A stretch of 64,000 bases of DNA from NCBI RefSeq assembly GCF_002847015.1, contig NZ_CP025085.1:4712001-4776000 (forward strand), given 5' to 3'. A program made the translations under genes and the position numbers. Under the pieces are notes generated by a model, which saw only the letters and a program-made list of their open reading frames with translations, was not told the DNA's origin and did no database searches. The stretch is from Prodigiosinella confusarubida. Lineage in GTDB: Bacteria; Pseudomonadota; Gammaproteobacteria; Enterobacterales; Enterobacteriaceae. This document shows positions 37,057 through 46,972 of the stretch, piece after piece. Position 1 is the stretch's first letter. Each line of letters starts with the position of its first letter.

Positions 37057-38483
37057 TGGTGAACACTCCCATTTTCATCAAATCTAACAATATCGTCGTC
37101 CCCCAGATATTCCCCACTCTGCACTTCAATCATGATGAGATCGATAACGCCTGGATTTTCTATTCTGTGTTGTTCACCTGGAGGGATGTAAGTGGATTGG
37201 TTCGTGGAAAGGAAAATATGTTTATTACCGTTGACGATCCTTGTCGCTCCAGCCATTACGATCCAGTGTTCACTTCTGTGATGGTGTAACTGCATACTCA
37301 TCTTCGCGCCAGGTTTGACAAGAACACTATTGATCTTGAAATTGTGTCCTTGTTCCAACACTGTCGATGTGCCCCAGGGACGATGAACCGTTCGGTGAAT
37401 CTTGTAGGCTTGATGCCCCTTGTTTTTGAGCTGGTTATAGATAGATTTTACATCCTGACCGCTATCCTTGCTGGCAACAAGCAAAGCATCCGGGGTATCG
37501 ACGATGACCAGGTTATCGACACCTACCGCACCAATCACACGCTCATCAGCCTTGATATAACAGTTAGTTGCATTATGCGTCAGTATTTCAGCATCACCTT
37601 CTATGGCATTACCATTCTCATCTGGCACGATTAATGCCCCAAGCGCCGTCCAGGAACCGATATCACACCAGCCAATATTGCAGGATACAACGGATACCTG
37701 TCTGGATTTTTCCATTACTGCATAGTCGATGGAGATATCTTCAACTTGTGAGAATGTATTCATATCTAACTCAAGTTGAGTCGCCCCACCACCTTCAAGC
37801 CTGCGAGACAGGCTCATGCTATGCTTAACATCTGACAGCACCTGTGGACACAACATTTCCATTTCTTTAAGGATAGTTCCACAAGAGAAACAGAACATAC
37901 CGGAGTTCCAAAGGTATTCCCCCGACTCAAGATATTCCAATGCTTTGTTATAGGAGGGTTTTTCAACAAAATGCTCAACCAGGTTACCCCGATACTTGAT
38001 ATATCCATATCCGGTTTCTGGTTTTTCCGGCTGGATACCAAAAGTAACTAATCGAGATTGTTTCGCAAGTTGAGAAGCTTCTGATACAGCCTGTATGAAT
38101 GCAGTATGATCTTTTATCAGATGGTCGGCAGCCAGAATCATCAGTACGGCATCATCACCATATTTTTGATGTGCCAAAAGCGCCGCTGATGCAATTGCAG
38201 CGGTAGTGTTACGACCAACAGGCTCCAAAATATAAGAGATGGGAACGGTTCCTTTGTACACCTCAGAAAATGCATCAACAGCTTTAAAAAGAAGTTCCTT
38301 ATTCGTGACGGTAATGATCTCCTTAACACCATCAAATGTTAGAGCACGCAACAGAGCCTTTTGAATCAGACTACTTCCGTCGGCCAAACGAATAAATGGT
38401 TTCGGGTGCTGCTCACGAGAAACTGGCCAAAGCCGTGATCCACTTCCACCACACATGATCACGGGAATAATCGTTATTGACAA
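37053..38483 (-). CDS. manC: Mannose-1-phosphate guanylyltransferase
   Basis: 476 aa, two domains. The pyrophosphorylase domain begins [19 protein letters not shown] and contains EKPxY-like [15 protein letters not shown]-terminal cupin domain (about residue 360 onward: [34 protein letters not shown]) is of the type II phosphomannose-isomerase kind, as in E. coli CpsB. It makes GDP-mannose, the precursor for Gmd/Rmd. It is the first gene of the manC-manB-wzm-wzt operon. Confidence 0.94.
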   Translation of the reverse strand: MSITIIPVIMCGGSGSRLWPVSREQHPKPFIRLADGSSLIQKALLRALTFDGVKEIITVTNKELLFKAVDAFSEVYKGTVPISYILEPVGRNTTAAIASAALLAHQKYGDDAVLMILAADHLIKDHTAFIQAVSEASQLAKQSRLVTFGIQPEKPETGYGYIKYRGNLVEHFVEKPSYNKALEYLESGEYLWNSGMFCFSCGTILKEMEMLCPQVLSDVKHSMSLSRRLEGGGATQLELDMNTFSQVEDISIDYAVMEKSRQVSVVSCNIGWCDIGSWTALGALIVPDENGNAIEGDAEILTHNATNCYIKADERVIGAVGVDNLVIVDTPDALLVASKDSGQDVKSIYNQLKNKGHQAYKIHRTVHRPWGTSTVLEQGHNFKINSVLVKPGAKMSMQLHHHRSEHWIVMAGATRIVNGNKHIFLSTNQSTYIPPGEQHRIENPGVIDLIMIEVQSGEYLGDDDIVRFDENGSVHQ

Positions 38484-39485
38484 AGAGACCTCCTGCCCTT
38501 ATAGGTTTCTCTTGCACCATAAGGGGTGTAGTTACATGAAATTTTCCTTAAAAATAGTAACAACAGATAAAAAATACTAGTTTCAGGCAAAGCTACCGCA
38601 CGAAAGTAGGCACTCCCGATGCAAATATATTGTACAAATTTTGCTTTTGGTATTCACCAAATCACCCTAGGCCAAATCCCCAAGACAGTGTACGGATTAG
38701 TCCTTTTCACACTACATCTACATTTATTACACGGTAATGATCAGCACTCGCGCAGATGTATCTTTCTTACATTTCCTCCAGGGTATCATCGCGCCATCAG
38801 ACCGAATCAACGTGTCCGGGCATGATATTGACTACCTAAAAATTCTATCGATTATACGCTGATGCCATCATTACCATTTGCTTTGTCAGTATCTATTCCA
38901 TGGAGATGGTATTCACAATGAAACGTAACGCAGAACAAGAATGAAATCATGGCGCATAGTCGTCCTACGGGCAAGTTCGACAGCATAGAAGGAGTTTTTT
39001 CAGACGTATCCCAAAGGGACGAAGCCACTTCAAGACAATGTTTCGTTATTCCCTTATATAACTGCAGTGTCATTCTGGGCACCGATTTAGGAGCATTGAA
39101 GTAGTCAATAAAAATTGGCCATGGCTTTTTAGTCATTTTCAGAATCTTTCCGATTCATTGGATATGAACCCATCGTGGTATTGGCAAGGATGGTGTTGGT
39201 TGTAATCACCAATAATATAATTATAGTGCTCCCATTTAAGCCAGACATTTCACCACAAGTATTAAGACGAAGGGGCTGACAGGTATTTAGCCCACCCTAT
39301 CAGCACTGCTCGAAGTATAATACTAGCTCATTGATGTAAATTTTGTGGAAATCCCTCAGCCCATAGTGTGCTAACAAATGTGGCCGTTACATGAATACCG
39401 TGAACAGATGTTAGTGACCAATCACCCGTATCCGTTTTTTGTGAAGCAACGACAACGATCGCAATTAACGTGCCTAAATCAGCAC
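38484..39485. other. 1-kb gap between manC and the rml operon
   Basis: No gene is recognised here. A 94-codon minus ORF (38852-39136) and several shorter ones have no identifiable domain or ribosome-binding site. It probably holds the manC promoter and remains of a lost gene. No insertion-sequence ends were identified. Confidence 0.4.
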
Positions 39486-40046
39486 TCAAAACAATTTGGC
39501 TCCAACACCACAAATACTATTGAAATATATACCTTTTTTATCTTTTTCGGATAAAACAGGAATGCCTGTCAACGGCCATTCAATACCAAGATCAGGGTCA
39601 TTCCATAAAATGGACTGCTCAGCATTGGGATTATAATAATCAGTACATTTATAAACGAATTCGGCTTCATGACTGGTCACATAAAAACCATGCGCAAATC
39701 CTTCAGGAATCCAAAGTTGACGCTTGTTTTCAGCAGAAAGGTAAACACCGGTCCATTGACCAAACGTGGATGACGATTTACGTATATCAACGGCAACATC
39801 GTAAACCTCACCAGAAATAACACGCACCAACTTACCTTGAGCATTCTCAGTCTGATAATGAAGACCGCGTAAAATGCCTTGTCTCGATTTTGAATGATTG
39901 TCCTGAACAAAATTGCAAGGGCGTTTTACCACCATATCCTCGAATTTTTTTTGCTGCCAGGTTTCCATAAAAAAACCACGTTCATCACCAAATACAACGG
40001 GTTCAATAATTTTTACATCAGGAATTTCAGTATTGATAACGTTCAT
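39486..40046 (-). CDS. rmlC: dTDP-4-dehydrorhamnose 3,5-epimerase
   Basis: 186 aa cupin. Seen: VFGDERGFFMETWQ, FVQDNHSKSRQGILRGLHYQ (catalytic His in RGLHYQ), DVAVDIRKSSSTFGQW and IPEGFAHGFYVTS. These are the standard RmlC motifs. It epimerises dTDP-4-keto-6-deoxyglucose toward dTDP-L-rhamnose. It is the last gene of the rmlBADC operon. The C-terminal 20 residues extend past the catalytic domain in the normal way. Confidence 0.94.
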   Translation of the reverse strand: MNVINTEIPDVKIIEPVVFGDERGFFMETWQQKKFEDMVVKRPCNFVQDNHSKSRQGILRGLHYQTENAQGKLVRVISGEVYDVAVDIRKSSSTFGQWTGVYLSAENKRQLWIPEGFAHGFYVTSHEAEFVYKCTDYYNPNAEQSILWNDPDLGIEWPLTGIPVLSEKDKKGIYFNSICGVGAKLF

Positions 40047-40052
40047 AATCTA

Positions 40053-40925
40053 TTATTTATATGCATGAATATTATTTAGTGCCAGTTGCCAGTTACTCGG
40101 TTCGATACCAAATTGTGCATTGATCTTCTGGCAATTCAAACGAGAGTTTACCGGCCGTTTCGCCCGGGTTGGATAAGCCGAAGTGGGAATTGATGTTAGA
40201 ACAGGGATCGTCTGCAGGACGGATTTTTCCGCTGCATGAACAAAAATGGCTTTAGCAAAATCAAACCAGCTTACATGAGGCATACCAGAGAAATGGTAAA
40301 TTCCCCATTCCGGAATTTTACCTGTTTCCAGGTAGTCCACCATTTTGATCAAAGCACCCGCGATGTCGCCCGCATAAGTTGGGCCACCAAACTGATCACC
40401 AACAATACTCAGTACCTCGCGAGTTGCCCCTAAGCGCAGCATCGTTTTGACAAAATTATTGCCATGCTCACCAAATACCCAGGCAGTTCTCATAATTAAA
40501 AACTTATCGGTTGCTGCTGCCACCGCAAGTTCTCCGGCAAGTTTACTTTTGCCATATACGCTCTGCGGATTGCAGGGCATTGTCTCATCATAAACAGATT
40601 CACTGTCACCATCATAGACATAGTCGGTCGAGATATGCAGCAACACCGCACCGATTTTTTTTGCTGCGTCGGCAAGATAGGCTGGCCCATCACGGTTTAT
40701 TGCATAAGAGAGATCTATTTCATCTTCGGCTTTATCTACAGCAGTATGTGCCGCCGCATTGATAATGTAGTCAGGCTTGAATTGCGTAATAGCACGAGCC
40801 ACCGCTACTTTATCAGTGATGTTCAGTTCATTCCGATCTACGGCCAACAATTCGGCCTTACCGGCCAATTGAGAGACCAGACAATGTCCTACCTGACCAC
40901 CACTACCTGTAATTAATACTTTCAT
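40053..40925 (-). CDS. rmlD: dTDP-4-dehydrorhamnose reductase
   Basis: 290 aa from ATG 40925 (MKVLITGSGGQVGHCL); the longer reading to 40988 adds 21 residues that overlap rmlA. NADPH motif GSGGQVG, INAAAHTAVDKAE, STDYVYDGDS and the catalytic tyrosine YGKSKLAGE are present. It performs the final reduction to dTDP-L-rhamnose. It is six bases upstream of rmlC on the same strand. Confidence 0.94.
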   Translation of the reverse strand: MKVLITGSGGQVGHCLVSQLAGKAELLAVDRNELNITDKVAVARAITQFKPDYIINAAAHTAVDKAEDEIDLSYAINRDGPAYLADAAKKIGAVLLHISTDYVYDGDSESVYDETMPCNPQSVYGKSKLAGELAVAAATDKFLIMRTAWVFGEHGNNFVKTMLRLGATREVLSIVGDQFGGPTYAGDIAGALIKMVDYLETGKIPEWGIYHFSGMPHVSWFDFAKAIFVHAAEKSVLQTIPVLTSIPTSAYPTRAKRPVNSRLNCQKINAQFGIEPSNWQLALNNIHAYK

Positions 40926-40950
40926 GATTTCCAATCCTGAAATCGTTCGG

Positions 40951-41814
40951 TTATTTAAGCAGAGCCATAAGATATTTACCGTACTCATTCTTCAACATAG
41001 GCTCAGCAAGCGACATCAACTCTTGATTAGATAACCAACCATTTCGCCAGGCAATTTCTTCCAGACAAGCTACTTTTAGCCCTTGAACATTCTCAATGGT
41101 TTGTACGAAAGAAGACGCATCATGCAAACTCTCATGCGTTCCCGTATCCAACCAGGCAAATCCGCGACCAAAAATCTCTACGTTCAATGAGCCATCATCG
41201 AGATACATCTGATTAATTGACGTAATCTCCAGCTCTCCTCTGTGAGAGGGTTTTACTCGCCTGGCAAACTCAATAACTCGTTTATCGTAAAAATAGAGAC
41301 CGGTGACAGCATAGTGTGATTTGGGTTTAGCTGGTTTTTCTTCTATTGAGATGGCTTTCATTTCGGTATCAAATTCAACTACGCCAAAACGTTCAGGATC
41401 TCTTACCTGATAACCAAATATCGTGGCACCGAACACTTTCTCAGCGGCACTTTTCAGCATTTTACTGAATGATTGTCCGTAGAAAATGTTATCCCCTAAC
41501 ACCAGACAGCATCTGTCTTGCCCAATGAACTTTTCGCCAATAATAAATGCCTGGGCCAAACCATCTGGACTGGGCTGAATAGCATATTCGATATGGATGC
41601 CAAAACTGCTGCCATCCCCAAGCAGGCGGCGGAAACTATCACTGTCCTCAGGGGTGGTGATAATAAGCACATCTCTGATATCTGCTAGCATCAGTGTCGA
41701 AAGCGGATAATAGATCATCGGCTTATTGTAGATAGGCAACAACTGCTTTGATACGCCGCGAGTAATGGGATAAAGACGAGTGCCGGAACCACCGGCCAGA
41801 ATAATACCTTTCAT
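40951..41814 (-). CDS. rmlA: Glucose-1-phosphate thymidylyltransferase
   Basis: 287 aa, standard length. Start [19 protein letters not shown] and [18 protein letters not shown], with [17 protein letters not shown] (metal/nucleotide site) and [12 protein letters not shown] (allosteric/active-site region). It makes dTDP-glucose for RmlB. Its ATG overlaps the rmlB stop codon by one base. Confidence 0.95.
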   Translation of the reverse strand: MKGIILAGGSGTRLYPITRGVSKQLLPIYNKPMIYYPLSTLMLADIRDVLIITTPEDSDSFRRLLGDGSSFGIHIEYAIQPSPDGLAQAFIIGEKFIGQDRCCLVLGDNIFYGQSFSKMLKSAAEKVFGATIFGYQVRDPERFGVVEFDTEMKAISIEEKPAKPKSHYAVTGLYFYDKRVIEFARRVKPSHRGELEITSINQMYLDDGSLNVEIFGRGFAWLDTGTHESLHDASSFVQTIENVQGLKVACLEEIAWRNGWLSNQELMSLAEPMLKNEYGKYLMALLK

Positions 41815-42881
41815 TATTTATCCCCCGCGCCTAACCGTTCACGGCTATAAGAACCATCAAGGACACGGCTCCACCAGCTCTGATTATTCAAATACCACTC
41901 TACTGTTTTGCGAATCCCGGACTCAAAGGTTTCTTCCGGTACCCAGCCAAGATCCCGTGCAATTTTTCCGGCATCAATAGCATAACGAACATCGTGACCG
42001 GGCCGATCTTTAACATAGATAATCAGATCCTGATACGCCTTCACGCCCTGGGGCTTATTGGGAACCAACTCTTCCAATAGTGAACATATTGTTTTCACCA
42101 CACCAATATTGGTTTTTTCGTTATGACCGCCAATATTGTACGTCTCCCCGACTTTCCCTTCGGAAACGACCTTATAAAGGGCTCTGGCATGATCCTCAAC
42201 AAATAGCCAGTCACGAATCTGCATTCCATCGCCATAGACAGGTAACGGTTTCCCTTCAAGCGCATTAAGAATCATTAGTGGTATGAGCTTTTCCGGAAAA
42301 TGGTAGGGGCCATAGTTATTCGAGCAGTTGGTGATAATGGTCGGCAAACCATAAGTCCGATACCATGCCCGAACCAGGTGATCACTTGACGCCTTGGAAG
42401 CAGAATAAGGGCTGCTTGGAGAATAAGATGTCGACTCAGTGAAAAGCCCGTCAGCACTGTCCAGGTCACCATAGACTTCATCGGTAGAGATATGATGGAA
42501 ACGAAATCCGGATTTTTTCTCCGTACCTAATGTATTCCAGTAAGTACGAGCAGACTCCAGCAGGGTATAAGTTCCCACGATATTCGTTTCAATAAAGGCA
42601 GCCGGGCCATCAATTGAGCGATCAACATGCGATTCTGCAGCCAGATGCATGACAACGTCTGGCTGGTGTACCTGGAAAACGTGATCCATTCTGGGCCGAT
42701 CGCAAATATCGACCTGCTCGAACGTATACCGTTCATGGTTTTCGATATCGGTCAGAGACTCCAGATTTCCCGCATAGGTAAGCTTATCAACGTTAACAAC
42801 AGCATTCGCCGTATTTTTAATGATATGACGAACTACCGAGGAACCAATAAAACCGGCCCCGCCTGTAACCAGTATTTTCAT
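41814..42881 (-). CDS. rmlB: dTDP-glucose 4,6-dehydratase
   Basis: 355 aa from ATG 42881 ([19 protein letters not shown]). The TTG at 42920 gives an unlikely 13-residue extension. Seen: GGAGFIG (NAD motif), [39 protein letters not shown], the catalytic [13 protein letters not shown] and [15 protein letters not shown]. It is the first gene of the rmlBADC operon and of the leftward O-antigen locus. Confidence 0.95.
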   Translation of the reverse strand: MKILVTGGAGFIGSSVVRHIIKNTANAVVNVDKLTYAGNLESLTDIENHERYTFEQVDICDRPRMDHVFQVHQPDVVMHLAAESHVDRSIDGPAAFIETNIVGTYTLLESARTYWNTLGTEKKSGFRFHHISTDEVYGDLDSADGLFTESTSYSPSSPYSASKASSDHLVRAWYRTYGLPTIITNCSNNYGPYHFPEKLIPLMILNALEGKPLPVYGDGMQIRDWLFVEDHARALYKVVSEGKVGETYNIGGHNEKTNIGVVKTICSLLEELVPNKPQGVKAYQDLIIYVKDRPGHDVRYAIDAGKIARDLGWVPEETFESGIRKTVEWYLNNQSWWSRVLDGSYSRERLGAGDK

Positions 42882-42956
42882 GCTATTACATCCAATGACG
42901 AAATTGCTCGGGTCCGACAAGAGCTAATCCTGAAGCGACAACTGACAAGCCTTAAT

Positions 42957-42980
42957 CACGCTCTCGCCCTTAGTACCGCG
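42957..42980 (-). promoter_or_regulatory. Degenerate JUMPstart/ops-like element upstream of rmlB
   Basis: Read on the minus strand, 42957-42970 is AGGGCGAGAGCGTG. The RfaH ops core is GGCGGTAGCGTG, and JUMPstart has CCAAGGGCGGTAGCGTG; the longer stretch here (CTAAGGGCGAGAGCGTG) matches 14 of 17. It lies 76 bases upstream of rmlB, the usual place. The changed bases (GT to AG) are ones RfaH is known to contact, so function is uncertain. Confidence 0.45.
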
Positions 42981-43120
42981 CTTGAAAGACAAATTTTAAT
43001 TCAATTATTGATTATCAGTGTTTTTGACTGTCTGATAATGAAATCAAATTAACAGGGAAACAGTGCGCACATTCTACATGCCCATTGAGCAAGGTGTAAA
43101 ACACCACGGGTTGACTCCTG

Positions 43121-43498
43121 TTAATCAAGTGACGCGGTGACATTAGCTTCATCGTAACGCTGCTGAGACTGCATTATCACCTCGATATTGTTTTCGGCCC
43201 AATGTGTTAATTCGTTAATGGTTTTAACTAATGTTTGCCCCAACGAGGTAATGGAATATTCCACTGTCACCGGTACCGTGGCGAAAGCCTGCCGGTGAAT
43301 CAGACCATCACGTTCCAGATTTTTCAGTGTCTGTGACAACACCTTCTGAGATATTCCTTCGACATCCCGTCGCAGTTGGTTAAATCGTACCGGTTCATCT
43401 GCTAAGCGATCCAAAATCAATAACGCCCACTTGTTAGATAAACGATCCAGTACAAAGCGGGCTGGGCAGTTTTTGCTATACACATTGAATTCAGACAT
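43121..43498 (-). CDS. HxlR-family winged-helix regulator
   Basis: 125 aa from ATG 43498 (MSEFNVYSKNCPARFVLDR). Family signature: LSNKWALLILDRLADEPVRF, then FNQLRRDVEGISQKVLSQTLKNLERDG is the recognition helix region, and VTVEYSITSLGQTLV is the wing. HxlR proteins often sense electrophiles or oxidants through the conserved N-terminal cysteine, here Cys11. The shorter start is chosen because GAGGA lies before it. It has no divergent enzyme gene next to it, so the target is unknown. Confidence 0.85.
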   Translation of the reverse strand: MSEFNVYSKNCPARFVLDRLSNKWALLILDRLADEPVRFNQLRRDVEGISQKVLSQTLKNLERDGLIHRQAFATVPVTVEYSITSLGQTLVKTINELTHWAENNIEVIMQSQQRYDEANVTASLD

Positions 43499-44134
43499 AA
43501 CGTTCATCCTCAAAAAACATTCCATCAGAGTGAAATATTCACCGTCAACTCCAACACCCCGCTAACCATAATGCACTTGATATCTTATTGAAAGTTAGTT
43601 TCAAATAAATACCAACATAACAAACCCACTGCCAATAGACATTTTAAAAATGCCACTTTTAATTACTATCCTACTTCTACCCAATTATTTTATAACGCTA
43701 CGAATACATTGATATAAACGGTTTGATTTATCTCAGGAGAGATTTTATTTCTCTTATACCCACTATTTGTTGAGGAAGGATCCAAGACAACGATCTATGA
43801 TAAATATCATGCTACAAATCATAACGATACCATTCATGACGATAATCATTTCACTGAGTATTTATGCCTCCCTTCGACTTTTTACTACTGGCTTTTTAAG
43901 GATTATTGAACTTTATAAAAATAAAGCTTGCTTAATGAACATCAGATGTGTGTTAATAGCGCCATCGGTTTGCAAGTCAGACCTTATGTAAGCAGTTTTA
44001 GTAAAGCAGTCCTCAGTTCAAGCGCTATCATAGATATCTCTTCTTCATAGGTCTCACCTAAGTGCATCATAAGCTATCTCGAAGGCAGGCCATAATACCC
44101 ACATTTTGTGGAAAAAATTATAAAGGAAATATCT
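43499..44134. other. Intergenic region upstream of the cold-shock gene
   Basis: AT-rich, about 640 bases. A 74-codon plus ORF (43767-43991) has a hydrophobic stretch but no ribosome-binding site or recognisable family, so it is not called. The last 100-150 bases before 44135 are probably the long 5' leader that CspA-type mRNAs use as a thermosensor; the cold box itself was not recognised. Confidence 0.4.
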
Positions 44135-44347
44135 GTGTCTAATAAAATGACTGGTTTAGTAAAATGGTTTAACGCCGATAAAGGTTTTGGTTTTATCAGC
44201 CCTGCTGATGGTAGCAAAGATGTATTCGTACATTTCTCCGCTATCCAGAGTGATGATTTCAAAACACTGTATGAAGGTCAGAATGTGGAATTCTCTATTG
44301 AGAATGGCCAGAAAGGACCGTCAGCAGGTAATGTCGTTATACTGTAA
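44135..44347 (+). CDS. CspA-family cold-shock protein
   Basis: 70 aa from GTG 44135 (preceded by AAGGA). The N-terminus [19 protein letters not shown] and [10 protein letters not shown] are the RNP1/RNP2 RNA-binding motifs of the cold-shock domain, very close to E. coli CspA ([19 protein letters not shown]). It binds single-stranded RNA as an RNA chaperone. The upstream frame to 44108 lacks family resemblance. Cold induction is likely but not shown by sequence. Confidence 0.92.
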   Translation: MSNKMTGLVKWFNADKGFGFISPADGSKDVFVHFSAIQSDDFKTLYEGQNVEFSIENGQKGPSAGNVVIL

Positions 44348-44411
44348 CCAGTATGCGCCAATGAAGCTTATAACAGCAATGAAAGTATATCTCTGAGCAG
44401 CTAAGCTTCAT

Positions 44412-44448
44412 AAAAAAACAATCCATATAATGTGGATTGTTTTTTTTG
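44412..44448 (+). terminator. Rho-independent terminator after the cold-shock gene
   Basis: ACAATCCA and TGGATTGT pair perfectly (8 bp) around a 7-base loop, followed by a run of T. The matching A-run on the left side means it may also work on the other strand. Confidence 0.88.
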
Positions 44449-44715
44449 CATTCAACATAGGGGTCAATATAATCATTTCACTATCCATTATTCCACAACA
44501 TCACAGATAGCCATTCAAATAAATCACCGATGATTTTTATTCATAATTAAAATTGCCATCATGAAAATAATGATAAAAATAACCCGCCCATGAAAATCGT
44601 AAAAATATATAAATAATTTATTTTCACATAAATAAATCGCATACCTTCTAATAAATCAGGTCAACGCTAATAATGTATTATTTTAATAAAACCTATAGGT
44701 TCTATATTCTAGAAT

Positions 44716-44886
44716 TTACGACGGTTTCGCATCTTTAGGCAAAAAAAGCGTGCCGCAGTTAGGGCAAATCAGCGTAACATCCTTACTGATTTTTGAGGCT
44801 GTCTGTTTAGTCACATAGGCACATTTAGGACACGCGATAGAAACTTTCCGCTCATTAAACAGTTTTAATCCATCCAAAAAAGACAT
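44716..44886 (-). CDS. Small zinc-ribbon protein, 56 aa, YnfU-like
   Basis: A short gene encoding MSFLDGLKLFNERKVSIA followed by CPKC at residues 19-22 and CPNC at residues 41-44, spaced for a treble-clef or zinc-ribbon metal site. It ends TLFLPKDAKPS. The ATG at 44886 is preceded by GAGGAA. I compare it with the YnfU-type zinc-binding proteins of enterics only by size and two CxxC pairs. The function is unknown. Confidence 0.75.
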   Translation of the reverse strand: MSFLDGLKLFNERKVSIACPKCAYVTKQTASKISKDVTLICPNCGTLFLPKDAKPS

Positions 44887-45201
44887 CACGGTTTCCTCAC
44901 CATAGATGGGTGGCTAATAATACGCCGTTAGAAAGAGAATTACCCGATATGTTTACTCCTTGACCACACCAGTTAGATGTCTGACGTTTCCTCTGTCGCT
45001 CTCGTATCGGTACTCATTACCGCCATAATACCATTAGTATAGACATTACTGGCCCAACGCGTGTCTGGCGTCAACCATCCTCGTTTTACCGTGTCCGTTC
45101 GTGCACGCGCAGTCACATCACGGCGCAGAAACAACCGCAACGCAAAAGAAAAAATTTATTGAGGATAAAATTTGGTAAGGAGTATGAGATTAGACTATTT
45201 T
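44887..45201. other. Intergenic region between the zinc-ribbon gene and tRNA-Gly
   Basis: About 315 bases with no recognised gene. It should hold the processed 3' end of the tRNA transcript and the zinc-ribbon gene promoter. Confidence 0.4.
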
Positions 45202-45275
45202 TGGAGCGAGCGAAGGGAATCGAACCCTCGTATAGAGCTTGGGAAGCTCTCGTTCTACCATTGAACTACGCTCGC
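45202..45275 (-). tRNA. glyU: tRNA-Gly(CCC)
   Basis: 74 bases including an encoded CCA end at 45202-45204. Minus strand: acceptor GCGAGCG pairs with CGCTCGC, the D-loop contains TTCAATGGTAGAA, the anticodon CCC is at 45241-45243 in CTTCCCAAG, and the T-arm has GAGGGTTCGATTCCCTT. The sequence is nearly identical in form to E. coli glyU. Confidence 0.97.
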
Positions 45276-45393
45276 ATAATAAATTGCACTGCATTATAAC
45301 GCTATCTGTTTGCCGGGCAAGACAAAAACCCAGCCAACTGCATACGGTTTGAGCAATCAACCTGCCAGTACAGCAATCAGCAGAGAATGTGAC

Positions 45394-45423
45394 AAAAAAA
45401 CCGGTGCATAAGGCACCGGTTTT
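45394..45423 (-). terminator. Rho-independent terminator after lysS
   Basis: ACCGGTGC and GCACCGGT form a perfect 8-bp stem with a 5-base loop. On the minus strand a run of seven T follows. It closes the xerD-dsbC-recJ-prfB-lysS block. Confidence 0.92.
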
Positions 45424-45445
45424 GATATCACGATAGTTGCAGTGA

Positions 45446-46963
45446 TTATTTCTGCGGACGCATGGCCGGGAACAGGATCACGTCGCGTATCGTATGGCTA
45501 TTGGTGAACAGCATTACCATACGGTCGATACCGATACCCAGACCTGCCGTCGGCGGCATACCATGCTCCAGCGCCGTGACATAATCTTCATCATAGAACA
45601 TGGCTTCATCATCGCCCGCGTCTTTGGCTCGAACCTGATCGGCGAAACGTGCAGCCTGATCCTCTGCATCATTCAGCTCGGAGAAACCGTTACCAATTTC
45701 ACGACCACCGATGAAAAACTCGAAACGATCAGTAATATCCGGGTTCTGATCATTACGACGTGCCAGCGGAGAAACTTCTGCCGGATATTCAGTAATGAAG
45801 GTGGGTTGAATCAGATTACTTTCCGCCGTTTCTTCAAAGATCTCGGTGACGATGCGGCCTAAGCCCCAGCTTTTCTCGATTTTGATCCCCAAAGATTGAG
45901 CAATCGCGGCGGCTTTATCAAAATCATCCAGATCGGCGACATCGGTTTCCGGCCGATATTTGCAAATCGCTTCGCGCATGGTCAGCTTTTCAAACGGTTT
46001 GCCGAAATCGAAAGTCTGATCGCCGTACTGTATGGTCGTCGTGCCTAGCACGTCCTGCGTCAGCGTACGAAACAGGCTTTCCGTCAACACAATCAGGTCT
46101 TTATAATCGGCATACGCCATATAAAGCTCCATCATGGTGAACTCAGGGTTATGACGCGGGGAAACGCCTTCATTACGGAAGTTGCGGTTGATTTCAAATA
46201 CGCGCTCAAACCCTCCCACCACCAGACGTTTCAGATACAGTTCCGGCGCGATGCGCAGATACATATCAATATCCAACGCATTGTGATGAGTCACGAACGG
46301 GCGAGCCGCCGCACCGCCGGGGATAACCTGCATCATCGGCGTTTCCACTTCCATAAAACCGTTACCAACCATAAAGCCGCGGATCGCCGCCATCACCTTT
46401 GAACGGATGCGGAAAGTGTGACGGGACTCCTCGTTAGCGATCAAATCCAGATAACGCTGACGATAACGGGTTTCCTGATCCGCCAGACCGTGGAATTTAT
46501 CCGGCAACGGACGCAGCGCTTTGGTTAACAGACGCAGTTCAGTACAGTGAATAGAGAGCTCGCCGGTTTTGGTTTTGAACAGCTTACCGCGTGCGCCGAG
46601 AATATCCCCCAGGTCCCACTTTTTGAACTGTTCGTTGTAAATGCCTTCCGCCAGATCATCACGGGAAACATACAATTGAATACGGCCACCAACGTCCTGT
46701 AACGTCGCGAAAGAGGCTTTCCCCATGATACGGCGGGTCATCATCCGGCCAGCTACCGTGACTTCAAGATTCAGTGCTTCCAGTTCTTCATTTTCTTTAT
46801 CGTCGTAACTGGCGTGCAGTTGTTCAGAGATGCTGTCGCGGCGAAAATCATTCGGGAATGCAATGCCTTTTTCACGCAGCGCTGCCAGTTTTTCACGACG
46901 TGCTTTCAGTTCGTTATTAAGATCCTGCGCCTGCTCGGCACCCTGTGATTGAGGTTCAGACAT
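45446..46963 (-). CDS. lysS: Lysyl-tRNA synthetase
   Basis: 505-residue class II enzyme. The N-terminal anticodon-binding OB fold spans residues about 60-150 ([20 protein letters not shown]). Class II motif 1 includes [17 protein letters not shown], motif 2 [23 protein letters not shown], and motif 3 [15 protein letters not shown]. The C-terminus reads [10 protein letters not shown]. Ten bases separate it from prfB, and prfB-lysS is a conserved enterobacterial operon. Confidence 0.97.
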   Translation of the reverse strand: MSEPQSQGAEQAQDLNNELKARREKLAALREKGIAFPNDFRRDSISEQLHASYDDKENEELEALNLEVTVAGRMMTRRIMGKASFATLQDVGGRIQLYVSRDDLAEGIYNEQFKKWDLGDILGARGKLFKTKTGELSIHCTELRLLTKALRPLPDKFHGLADQETRYRQRYLDLIANEESRHTFRIRSKVMAAIRGFMVGNGFMEVETPMMQVIPGGAAARPFVTHHNALDIDMYLRIAPELYLKRLVVGGFERVFEINRNFRNEGVSPRHNPEFTMMELYMAYADYKDLIVLTESLFRTLTQDVLGTTTIQYGDQTFDFGKPFEKLTMREAICKYRPETDVADLDDFDKAAAIAQSLGIKIEKSWGLGRIVTEIFEETAESNLIQPTFITEYPAEVSPLARRNDQNPDITDRFEFFIGGREIGNGFSELNDAEDQAARFADQVRAKDAGDDEAMFYDEDYVTALEHGMPPTAGLGIGIDRMVMLFTNSHTIRDVILFPAMRPQK

Positions 46964-46972
46964 GTGGATTCC

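Noticed and set aside
38852..39136. 94-codon minus ORF between manC and rmlC
   Set aside because: No recognisable domain or ribosome-binding site; kept only as part of the unexplained gap.
43767..43991. 74-codon plus ORF with a hydrophobic segment
   Set aside because: No ribosome-binding site and AT-rich random-like composition; it lies in the leader region of the cold-shock gene.
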